Source: PNAI01 sp964575715 (GTDB taxonomy: Bacteria; Pseudomonadota; Alphaproteobacteria; Rhizobiales; Xanthobacteraceae). From it: DNA of 5,097 nt. The position numbers and the translations under genes are program-made. Below, one piece after another: positions 1 to 5,097 of the stretch (within the stretch, counting starts at the first letter, position 1; each line of letters begins with the position of its first letter). The notes beneath the pieces were generated by a model that saw nothing but the letters and a program-made list of their open reading frames with translations, was not told the origin of the DNA and made no database searches. Location of the stretch: assembly GCA_964575715.1 (NCBI GenBank), contig CAZNSG010000256.1:1-5097 (forward strand), in the 5' to 3' direction.

Positions 1-65
1 GATCCCGAAAAAGCCTGCCCCCGGACATAGCCGTCCGAAGGACGGCGTCGCTTCGCTCGCCTATG
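1..65. repeat. REP-like palindromic repeat at the left window edge
   Basis: This stretch contains no gene. It has a perfect hairpin with arms CCGTCC (31-36) and GGACGG (40-45) around a GAA loop, enclosed by a 5-bp inverted repeat CATAG (26-30) and CTATG (61-65). The first 11 bases, GATCCCGAAAA, recur exactly at 254-264, so the window begins inside a repeat related to the one that overlaps the tilS start. The module resembles dispersed intergenic palindromes of Rhizobiales; that family link is from memory, not a search. It may continue beyond the left edge. Confidence 0.65.
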
Positions 66-68
66 ATA

Positions 69-134
69 CCGGAAGTCGGGTTTACCCGACTTCCGGCGTA
101 CTATGCTTCGGAACTCGGGCAAGCCCGAGTTCCG
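69..134. repeat. Double-hairpin element, copy 1
   Basis: Two perfect hairpins lie side by side. The first has 12-bp arms (69-80 and 85-96) around the loop TTTA, with core TCGGGTTTACCCGA. The second has 12-bp arms (109-120 and 123-134) around the 2-nt loop AA. The spacer is 12 nt (97-108). Copies 2 and 3 at 775-838 and 3727-3794 have the same hairpin order and loop sizes but different stem sequences. It lies in the gene-free region before tilS, between the REP-like hairpin at 26-65 and the GAACCGGTTT module at 143-152. Confidence 0.85.
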
Positions 135-156
135 CGTGGTGAGAACCGGTTTCCCG

Positions 157-187
157 CCTTCGCGAAGCCCGCTTCGGCGGGCGAAGG
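157..187. repeat. GC-rich stem-loop in the intergenic repeat cluster
   Basis: A 6-bp perfect stem, GCCCGC (167-172) with GCGGGC (177-182), closes a stable TTCG tetraloop. An alternative pairing uses CCTTCGC (157-163) with GCGAAGG (181-187), and CTTCGCGAAG (158-167) is itself a palindrome. It lies between two pieces that look like one Rhizobiales-type repeat (GAACCGGTTT at 143-152 and GGAAAAG at 194-200), so it may be a separate insertion into that repeat. No coding role is seen. Confidence 0.6.
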
Positions 188-193
188 AAGGTC

Positions 194-264
194 GGAAAAG
201 CATGTCCTCGGGCTTGACCCGAGGGATCATGCTCAAACAAAAACCTAGATCATGATCCCGAAAA
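194..264. repeat. Rhizobiales-type dispersed repeat with inserted hairpin, overlapping the tilS start
   Basis: The modules GGAAAAG, GATCATGCTCAAAC and GATCCCGAAAA occur in the order I know from abundant dispersed intergenic repeats of Rhizobiales. That is recognition from memory, not a search. A hairpin with arms CCTCGGG (206-212) and CCCGAGG (218-224) and a 5-nt loop splits the usual GGAAAAGATCATG junction, with CATG on both sides. The right end covers the ATG at 252, so the repeat appears to supply the tilS start codon. A related fragment, GATCATGCTCTAGG, is at 4254-4267. Confidence 0.6.
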
Positions 265-1556
265 TTGGGAACGCAAGTCCGGTTTCGGCGGTGCAGACTA
301 AGGCACTGTTTGCCGACCTCGCTCACCTTCCGGTTCTTATCTTGGCGATTTCCGGCGGACCCGACTCGACGGCCCTGCTTGTGCTGGCGGCGCGCTGGCG
401 TGCAACGCTCAAAACGGGACCCAAGCTTGTGGCGGTAACGGTCGATCACGGTCTGCGGCCGGAATCGGTGCGCGAAGCCAACGCGGTCAAACGGCTGGCG
501 CGCAAGCTTGGCCTCGCTCACCGCACCATGCGCTGGACTGGCCGCAAGCCGAAGACCGGCCTGCAGGCGGCCGCACGTCAGGCGCGCTATGGATTGCTCG
601 CTGCGGCCGCGGCGCAGGCCGGCGCGCGACATATTCTGACCGCGCACACGCGCGACGATCAGGCCGAAACCCTGCTCATTCGCCTGACCCGCGGCAGCGG
701 ACTTGCCGGGCTCGCCGCCATGGCAAGAATTTCACCTCTCCCGCTAAAAAGTACCGTCATTCCGGGACGGCCCACCGATCTCGGGTTTACCCGAGATCGG
801 CATTTGGCAGCGCCTAGGTCGGCTAGAGCCGACCTAGGTGGGCCGGGCCCGGAATCCATAAACACAGACCGGGAGTATGGATTCCGGGTTCGCCGCTTCG
901 CGGCGCCCCGGAATGACCATGGATGGGTAGAAGACACTGACAATCGTCTGCAGCTCGTTCGCCCGCTGCTCGATCTGCCCAAGGCGCGGCTGCTCGCCAC
1001 GCTCAAATCCGCTCGCATCGGCTTTGCCGACGATCCTTCGAACCGCGACCCGCGTTTCACGCGCGTGCGCATCCGCGATCTGATGCCCGCATTGCAGCAG
1101 GAGGGCTTGAGTACGGCGCGGCTGGCCCTGCTGGCGCGGCGGCTGGCGCGGGCCAATGCCGCCATCGAACAGGCTGTCAATTCGGCATTCGACGATTTCG
1201 TGCAGACCTGGAGCCCGGTAAACGGTCAAGATTCGCTGGCGATTGATGCCGCGGCTTTTCGTCGCCTGCCGGAAGAGGTCGCCTTGCGGCTCTTGGGAAG
1301 GGCGGTTGCAGGGCAGGGTGACGAAGGCCCCGTCGAGCTCGGCAAGCTCGAAACGCTCTACGCCGCGCTCAGCACCGCTCCCCCCGCGCGGTTTCGGCGC
1401 ACGCTTGCGGGCGCTCAGGTCACGCGCGAAGGCGATCGGCTTTTGGTCGAGCGCGCGCCGCCGCGCCGGGCGCAAGCTAAGCGTTTGCACCCCTTAACCA
1501 AACGCAAAGATGGCAGGCGCAAAGTCGCCAAGCGGCGTTTAAGCGAGCTACAATAG
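252..1556 (+). CDS. tilS: tRNA(Ile)-lysidine synthetase TilS, with an in-frame repeat insertion
   Basis: TilS uses ATP and lysine to convert C34 of the CAU-anticodon isoleucine tRNA to lysidine, so that it reads AUA and is charged with isoleucine. It is cytosolic and usually essential. The N-type ATP-pyrophosphatase loop SGGPDS is at residues 34-39, followed by VTVDHGLRPES (62-72), HTRDDQAET (132-140), RGSGLAGLAAM (147-157) and DDPSNRDPRFTRVRIR (260-275), all typical of TilS. At 434 residues it is longer than I expect for alphaproteobacterial TilS. The excess is explained by a 162-bp palindromic element coding residues 169-222, between the GSGL segment and RPLLDLPKARL (237-247). The reading frame stays open, so the gene may still work. 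The ATG at 252 lies in repeat-like DNA with no visible Shine-Dalgarno and a TAG in the same frame at 246-248; GTG at 291 is an alternative start. ftsH follows on the same strand. The family call is secure; activity is inferred. Confidence 0.93.
   Translation: MIPKIGNASPVSAVQTKALFADLAHLPVLILAISGGPDSTALLVLAARWRATLKTGPKLVAVTVDHGLRPESVREANAVKRLARKLGLAHRTMRWTGRKPKTGLQAAARQARYGLLAAAAAQAGARHILTAHTRDDQAETLLIRLTRGSGLAGLAAMARISPLPLKSTVIPGRPTDLGFTRDRHLAAPRSARADLGGPGPESINTDREYGFRVRRFAAPRNDHGWVEDTDNRLQLVRPLLDLPKARLLATLKSARIGFADDPSNRDPRFTRVRIRDLMPALQQEGLSTARLALLARRLARANAAIEQAVNSAFDDFVQTWSPVNGQDSLAIDAAAFRRLPEEVALRLLGRAVAGQGDEGPVELGKLETLYAALSTAPPARFRRTLAGAQVTREGDRLLVERAPPRRAQAKRLHPLTKRKDGRRKVAKRRLSELQ
756..917. 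repeat. Palindromic element inserted in frame within tilS
   Basis: A perfect 11-bp terminal inverted repeat, GTCATTCCGGG (756-766) and CCCGGAATGAC (907-917), bounds 162 bp, exactly 54 codons, starting in phase with tilS. Inside are a 13-bp inverted repeat (848-860 with 876-888), a GC hairpin (891-896 with 900-905) and an 8-bp inverted repeat GGCCCACC (769-776) with GGTGGGCC (837-844) that encloses double-hairpin copy 2. The terminal motif is one I associate with dispersed intergenic repeats of Bradyrhizobiaceae. The element is translated as TilS residues 169-222, rich in R, G, P and D, using codons such as AGG, AGA, CTA and ATA that look out of place in this GC-rich gene. Exact insertion ends could extend a few bases either way (roughly 732-941). 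Confidence 0.85.
775..838. repeat. Double-hairpin element, copy 2 (inside the tilS insertion)
   Basis: The first hairpin has 11-bp arms (775-785 and 790-800) around TTTA with core TCGGGTTTACCCGA. The spacer is 12 nt (801-812). The second hairpin has 12-bp arms (813-824 and 827-838) around the 2-nt loop AG. Order, loops and spacer length match copy 1, while stem bases differ in a paired manner. It sits between GGCCCACC and GGTGGGCC inside the larger GTCATTCCGGG element, so it looks like an insertion within an insertion. It is translated as part of TilS. Confidence 0.85.
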
Positions 1557-1601
1557 ACCGCATTCGGTTGCCCCAATTGCGCCTGGAGACATGCAGTTCC
1601 C

Positions 1602-1630
1602 TTGGCAGATGGTGGCGGCAGACCTACATT
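1602..1630 (+). promoter_or_regulatory. Putative promoter for ftsH
   Basis: TTGGCA (1602-1607) matches the sigma-70 -35 consensus at 5 of 6 positions, and TACATT (1625-1630), after exactly 17 nt, matches the -10 consensus at 4 of 6. It lies about 100 bp before ftsH, after the tilS stop. The same bases can be read as CTTGGC followed by CCTACAT, which is reminiscent of heat-shock (RpoH) promoters, and ftsH is heat-inducible in many proteobacteria. The sequence alone cannot decide between the two. Confidence 0.4.
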
Positions 1631-1661
1631 AGTCTCGGATGCCGGAAAAGGAGACGGGGTC

Positions 1662-1732
1662 TTGATATTAATGCAGTATTATGAATACCCGCACGCGCCG
1701 CCGGCTCGCCGGCGTGCCATGAAGGACGCCGG

Positions 1733-1736
<4 letters not shown>
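1662..1736 (+). CDS. Possible small leader ORF overlapping the ftsH start
   Basis: A 24-codon ORF starts at TTG 1662, 8 nt after a strong Shine-Dalgarno AAGGAG (1648-1653), or as 21 codons from ATG 1671 in the same frame. It ends at TGA 1734-1736, which overlaps the ftsH ATG in the arrangement ATGA. This layout is typical of translational coupling. The peptide from the ATG begins MQYYEYPHAPPARRR and has no recognised domain. ftsH has its own Shine-Dalgarno, so coupling is not required. It could be a regulatory leader or chance; AAGGAG has no other good start codon nearby, which is the main support. Confidence 0.3.
1691..1717 (+). promoter_or_regulatory. Stem-loop immediately upstream of the ftsH ribosome-binding site
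   Basis: GCACGC (1691-1696) pairs with GCGTGC (1712-1717), and CGGC (1702-1705) with GCCG (1708-1711) extends the stem past an asymmetric bulge. The stem ends 4 nt before AAGGA. It might influence ribosome access to ftsH, or be an incidental GC-rich palindrome. It also lies within the possible leader ORF, whose translation would melt it. Confidence 0.3.
1722..1726 (+). promoter_or_regulatory. Ribosome-binding site of ftsH
   Basis: AAGGA lies 6 nt before the ATG at 1733 and fixes that codon as the ftsH start. The encoded MNANLRNFALW opening and the immediate transmembrane segment agree with FtsH N-termini. Confidence 0.75.
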
Positions 1737-3664
<1,928 letters not shown>

Positions 3665-3674
3665 TCTGATCCGC

Positions 3675-3837
3675 CTCATCCTGAGGAGCGGCCGAAGGCC
3701 GCGTCTCGAAGGATGGGGCGGCTACATGATCTCGGGTTTACCCGAGATCAGGCACGTAATTAATAATGCACAAGTCGGCTATAGCCGACTTGTGATGGTT
3801 CGAGACGCGACGCTTCGCGTCGCTCCTCACCATGAGG
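3675..3837. repeat. Composite inverted repeat downstream of ftsH
   Basis: Two related hairpin modules face each other. The left begins CTCATCCTGAGGAGC and ends GTCTCGAAGGATG, with inner stem GCGGCC (3688-3693) and GGCCGC (3697-3702). The right, read on the other strand, begins CTCATGGTGAGGAGC and ends GTCTCGAACCATC, with inner stem GCGACGC (3807-3813) and GCGTCGC (3817-3823). The CC/GG to GG/CC change is paired within each module, so each folds by itself as well as with its partner. This is a repeat type I recognise from Bradyrhizobiaceae intergenic regions. Double-hairpin copy 3 lies between the modules. It begins 10 nt after the ftsH stop and could protect the 3' end of the mRNA or help terminate transcription, but there is no T-run. 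Confidence 0.75.
3727..3794. repeat. Double-hairpin element, copy 3
   Basis: The first hairpin has 10-bp arms (3727-3736 and 3741-3750) around TTTA with core TCGGGTTTACCCGA. The spacer is 18 nt and AT-rich (3751-3768). The second hairpin has 12-bp arms (3769-3780 and 3783-3794) around the 2-nt loop AT, with core TCGGCTATAGCCGA. It has the same orientation and loop design as copies 1 and 2, and it separates the two halves of the CTCATCCTGAGG-type repeat. Confidence 0.85.
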
Positions 3838-3844
3838 CCGAGAG

Positions 3845-3940
3845 ATGGCCCTACAAAATCGCGTTAATCCATTCGGCGAGCTGTTCGCGACTCCTGTGCG
3901 CGGGCTGTTCTTCGGCAATCGCGGCCGTCTAGCTTCCTAG
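3845..3940 (+). pseudogene. 5' remnant of a small conserved alphaproteobacterial protein gene
   Basis: ATG 3845 to TAG 3938-3940 encodes 31 residues. The start MALQNRVNPFGE, then TPVRG and FFGNRG near residues 16-27, matches from memory the opening of a widespread small hypothetical protein of Alphaproteobacteria (pattern M-x-LQNRV-x-PFGE-x(4)-x-RG-x(3)-GNRG). In that family the chain continues past GNRG with a basic, tryptophan-containing C-terminal half. Here it stops four residues later (RLAS, then TAG), and I see no continuation in any forward frame before the repeats at about 4003. It is therefore most likely a truncated gene. The family's function is not known to me. It sits between two blocks of palindromic repeats, which may have caused the loss. 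No clear Shine-Dalgarno is seen. It could instead be a genuine 31-residue peptide. Confidence 0.5.
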
Positions 3941-4008
3941 CACTGCAGCCGCAAGCGTGAGTGCCCGCAAGACTATTAGAACGTAATTGTCTGGATTGGG
4001 AACACGTG

Positions 4009-4084
4009 TCCCGGGCGCAGCGCAGCGCGAACCCCGGCCGAGTGAAGCGAGAGCCGGGGGTAGCGGTGCGCTGCAGACCCGGGA
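4009..4084. repeat. Palindromic element with inner CCCCGGC hairpin
   Basis: The outer arms are TCCCGGG (4009-4015) with CCCGGGA (4078-4084), and GCAGCGCA (4017-4024) with TGCGCTGC (4067-4074), separated by small unpaired bases. An inner hairpin, CCCCGGC (4032-4038) with GCCGGGG (4053-4059) and a 14-nt loop, occupies the centre and may be a separate insertion. The arm motifs are familiar from Bradyrhizobiaceae intergenic repeats. Confidence 0.65.
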
Positions 4085-4110
4085 TCGTTCCAAACTCTGA
4101 GCTTATGTCG

Positions 4111-4234
4111 GTCCCGGATCAGCGGTGCACCGTTCCGCGCCATAGCGCGTCAAAGACGCGCGTAAACGCGCTTAAGGCGCGTCAAAGACGCGCGTAAACG
4201 CGCTTAAGGCTCCACGCTGCACCGCATCCGGGAC
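4111..4234. repeat. Palindromic element whose loop carries the tandem repeat
   Basis: GTCCCGGAT (4111-4119) pairs with ATCCGGGAC (4226-4234), and GCGGTGCA (4122-4129) pairs with TGCACCGC (4218-4225); the only unpaired bases are CA at 4120-4121. The 88-nt loop contains the two 32-bp tandem copies at 4145-4208, which looks like another nested insertion. Confidence 0.7.
4145..4208. repeat. Perfect two-copy 32-bp tandem repeat of alternating GCGCGT and ACGCGC
   Basis: Bases 4145-4176 and 4177-4208 are identical. Each unit has a 7-bp hairpin, GCGCGTC (4145-4151) with GACGCGC (4155-4161) and loop AAA, which overlaps a second one, GCGCGT (4158-4163) with ACGCGC (4166-4171) and loop AA. The unit ends in CTTAAG. 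ACGCGC of the first copy also pairs with GCGCGT of the second across TTAAG, so the array can fold in several competing ways. Confidence 0.9.
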
Positions 4235-4271
4235 ACGTGATTCAATTCCGAACGATCATGCTCTAGGAAAT

Positions 4272-4299
4272 AGAACGCCTGCCGTTCGACGGGCGTTCT
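4272..4299. repeat. Stem-loop upstream of the FkbM gene
   Basis: AGAACGCC (4272-4279) and GGCGTTCT (4292-4299) are perfect 8-bp arms. A competing inner stem CCGT (4282-4285) with ACGG (4289-4292) is also possible. There is no T-run after it on the + strand, so it is not a standard terminator in that direction. It marks the end of the repeat field. Bases 4300-4382 show no convincing feature. Confidence 0.45.
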
Positions 4300-4382
4300 G
4301 ATATGGTAATAGCGTCTTGCGAGCTGTCTACCCGATTGGCGCCGTTGCGCATTGTCACAGGCGCAGCGATACTTCGCGGCAG

Positions 4383-5097
4383 ATGCCCCTGCCGCTGCGT
4401 GAAATGCTCATGATGCTCATGCCGCCGTCGCGGTTCTACCGGCGGCGGATGAGCGAAGAGGTGCGTTCGGGCGAGCCGGAACTCGCGCTCTTGTCGAAGT
4501 TTTTGCCACGTGGCGGCTTGGCGCTCGATGCCGGCGCAAACCAAGGCATATTTGCCTTCGCGCTCGCGAGTATCGCCGATCGCGTCATCGCGTTCGAGCC
4601 CAACCCCGACTGCGCATTTTTCGCGCGCTGGATGTTGCGTGGCCGCGCCGAAGTGCGGCGGTTTGCGCTCTCCGACCGGTCCGGGCGCGCAACGCTCTAC
4701 GTGCCGTTGTCCGACAACGGCATGGTGCTGCACTTTGCCGGCAACCTGAAGCGGACGCATTCGCAGTTTCGCCATATGAAAACCTTCGAGGTCGAAGTCC
4801 GCACCATCGACAGTTTCGCTCTCACGGACGTGCGTTTTATCAAGGCCGATGTGGAAGGCAGCGAGCGCGAAGTGCTCGACGGTGCGCAGGCGACGATCGC
4901 GCGCGATCGGCCCGTGATCCTGCTCGAGCTGTTGTCCGGCACGCACGAGGACCCGTATGGCTCTACCGCGGCGATCTGCGAGAAATTCGGCTACGACGCC
5001 TATATCGTGCAGCACGGCGAGAAGCTGCCGGCGCTGCCGGCCATTGCGGCGCTCGGCAAGAATACCAGCTGGGGAACGGCGCTCGAATCGCGCAACG
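4383..5097 (+). CDS. FkbM-family SAM-dependent methyltransferase, 3' end cut by the window
   Basis: The frame is open from 4302 to the window end and encodes at least 238 residues from ATG 4383. It has the FkbM-type Rossmann methyltransferase pattern: the SAM-binding LDAGANQG (48-55), then VIAFEPNP (68-75) with the acidic residue at the end of strand 2, FALSDRSGRATLYVP (94-108), TIDSF (141-145), FIKADVEGSEREVL (152-165) and PVILLEL (177-183). Family members mostly O-methylate sugars or secondary metabolites; the substrate here cannot be told. The product should be cytosolic. It begins with a basic, Met-rich stretch of about 25 residues in which ATGs at 4404, 4410, 4413, 4419 or 4449 are alternative starts; no strong Shine-Dalgarno favours one. 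The gene lies over 700 bp beyond ftsH behind the repeat field, so it is probably a separate unit. The C-terminal end and stop are not in view. Confidence 0.88.
   Translation, partial: MPLPLREMLMMLMPPSRFYRRRMSEEVRSGEPELALLSKFLPRGGLALDAGANQGIFAFALASIADRVIAFEPNPDCAFFARWMLRGRAEVRRFALSDRSGRATLYVPLSDNGMVLHFAGNLKRTHSQFRHMKTFEVEVRTIDSFALTDVRFIKADVEGSEREVLDGAQATIARDRPVILLELLSGTHEDPYGSTAAICEKFGYDAYIVQHGEKLPALPAIAALGKNTSWGTALESRN

Larger units (their letters stand above)
4003..4239. repeat. Outer 12-bp inverted repeat enclosing two further palindromic elements
   Basis: CACGTGTCCCGG (4003-4014) and CCGGGACACGTG (4228-4239) are exact reverse complements 237 bp apart end to end, and the similarity continues imperfectly outward (ATTGGGAA on the left, TTCAAT on the right). 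Between them are two self-contained inverted repeats and a tandem repeat, listed separately. No credible gene lies here. The flanking ATTGGGAAC (3995-4003) also occurs at 264-272, and GATCATGCTCTAGG (4254-4267) resembles 226-236, so the block may itself sit in a Rhizobiales-type dispersed repeat. Confidence 0.65.

Noticed and set aside
63..248. 61-codon forward ORF before tilS
   Set aside because: It runs entirely through hairpin repeats, and its residues are read from both arms of palindromes; no protein family is visible.
834..1490. 218-codon reverse ORF opposite tilS
   Set aside because: It is antisense to conserved TilS motifs and is explained by high GC content leaving few stops; it has no domain of its own.
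1524..1542. Terminator after tilS
   Set aside because: Only a 4-bp stem (CGCC with GGCG) followed by three Ts, and it lies within the tilS coding region; too weak to call.
1662..1682. Second promoter TTGATA with TATTAT before ftsH
   Set aside because: The spacer is only 9 nt, too short for a sigma-70 promoter.
3961..4197. 78-codon forward ORF
   Set aside because: It lies across the nested palindromes and half the tandem repeat; no recognisable protein sequence.
4145..4208. CRISPR array
   Set aside because: The two 32-bp copies are directly adjacent with no spacer, and no further copies follow.
4263..5015. 250-codon reverse ORF opposite the methyltransferase
   Set aside because: The + strand frame has all FkbM motifs; the reverse reading has none and is a shadow.

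Overview
The window is GC-rich and looks alphaproteobacterial. The gene order tilS then ftsH on the + strand, the protein sequences, and the intergenic palindromes (modules such as GTCATTCCGGG, CTCATCCTGAGGAGC and GATCATGCTC) suggest Hyphomicrobiales (Rhizobiales), probably in or near Bradyrhizobiaceae/Xanthobacteraceae. That placement is inferred from gene order and recognised motifs, not from a search.

Layout. Bases 1-251 hold no gene, only stacked palindromic repeats. tilS (tRNA-Ile2 lysidine synthetase) runs from 252 to 1556; its start codon lies in repeat-like DNA and it carries an in-frame 162-bp palindromic element at 756-917. The 176-bp gap to ftsH holds a plausible promoter, a possible small leader ORF (TTG 1662 or ATG 1671, stop overlapping the ftsH start) and a stem-loop next to the ftsH Shine-Dalgarno. 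ftsH (membrane AAA+ zinc protease) at 1733-3664 is complete, with all catalytic motifs. From 3665 to about 4270 there is a dense field of nested inverted repeats, a perfect two-copy 32-bp tandem repeat, and at 3845-3940 what looks like the broken 5' end of a small conserved alphaproteobacterial protein gene. An FkbM-family methyltransferase starts at 4383 and runs off the window end.

The most notable feature is a double-hairpin element of about 64-68 bp, present three times in the same orientation (69-134, 775-838, 3727-3794). Each copy has a first hairpin with core TCGGGTTTACCCGA and a TTTA loop, a spacer of 12, 12 or 18 nt, and a second hairpin with a 2-nt loop. The stem sequences differ between copies, but the changes are paired, so the fold is kept. 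Each copy sits among or inside other, unrelated palindromic repeats, and one copy is translated as part of TilS. This resembles the Rickettsia palindromic elements that invade coding sequence, but with one palindromic element nested inside another.

tilS and ftsH are housekeeping genes (tRNA decoding; membrane protein quality control) and are probably read in the same direction, with ftsH also having its own promoter. The FkbM gene is separated from them by the repeat field and is likely an independent unit.
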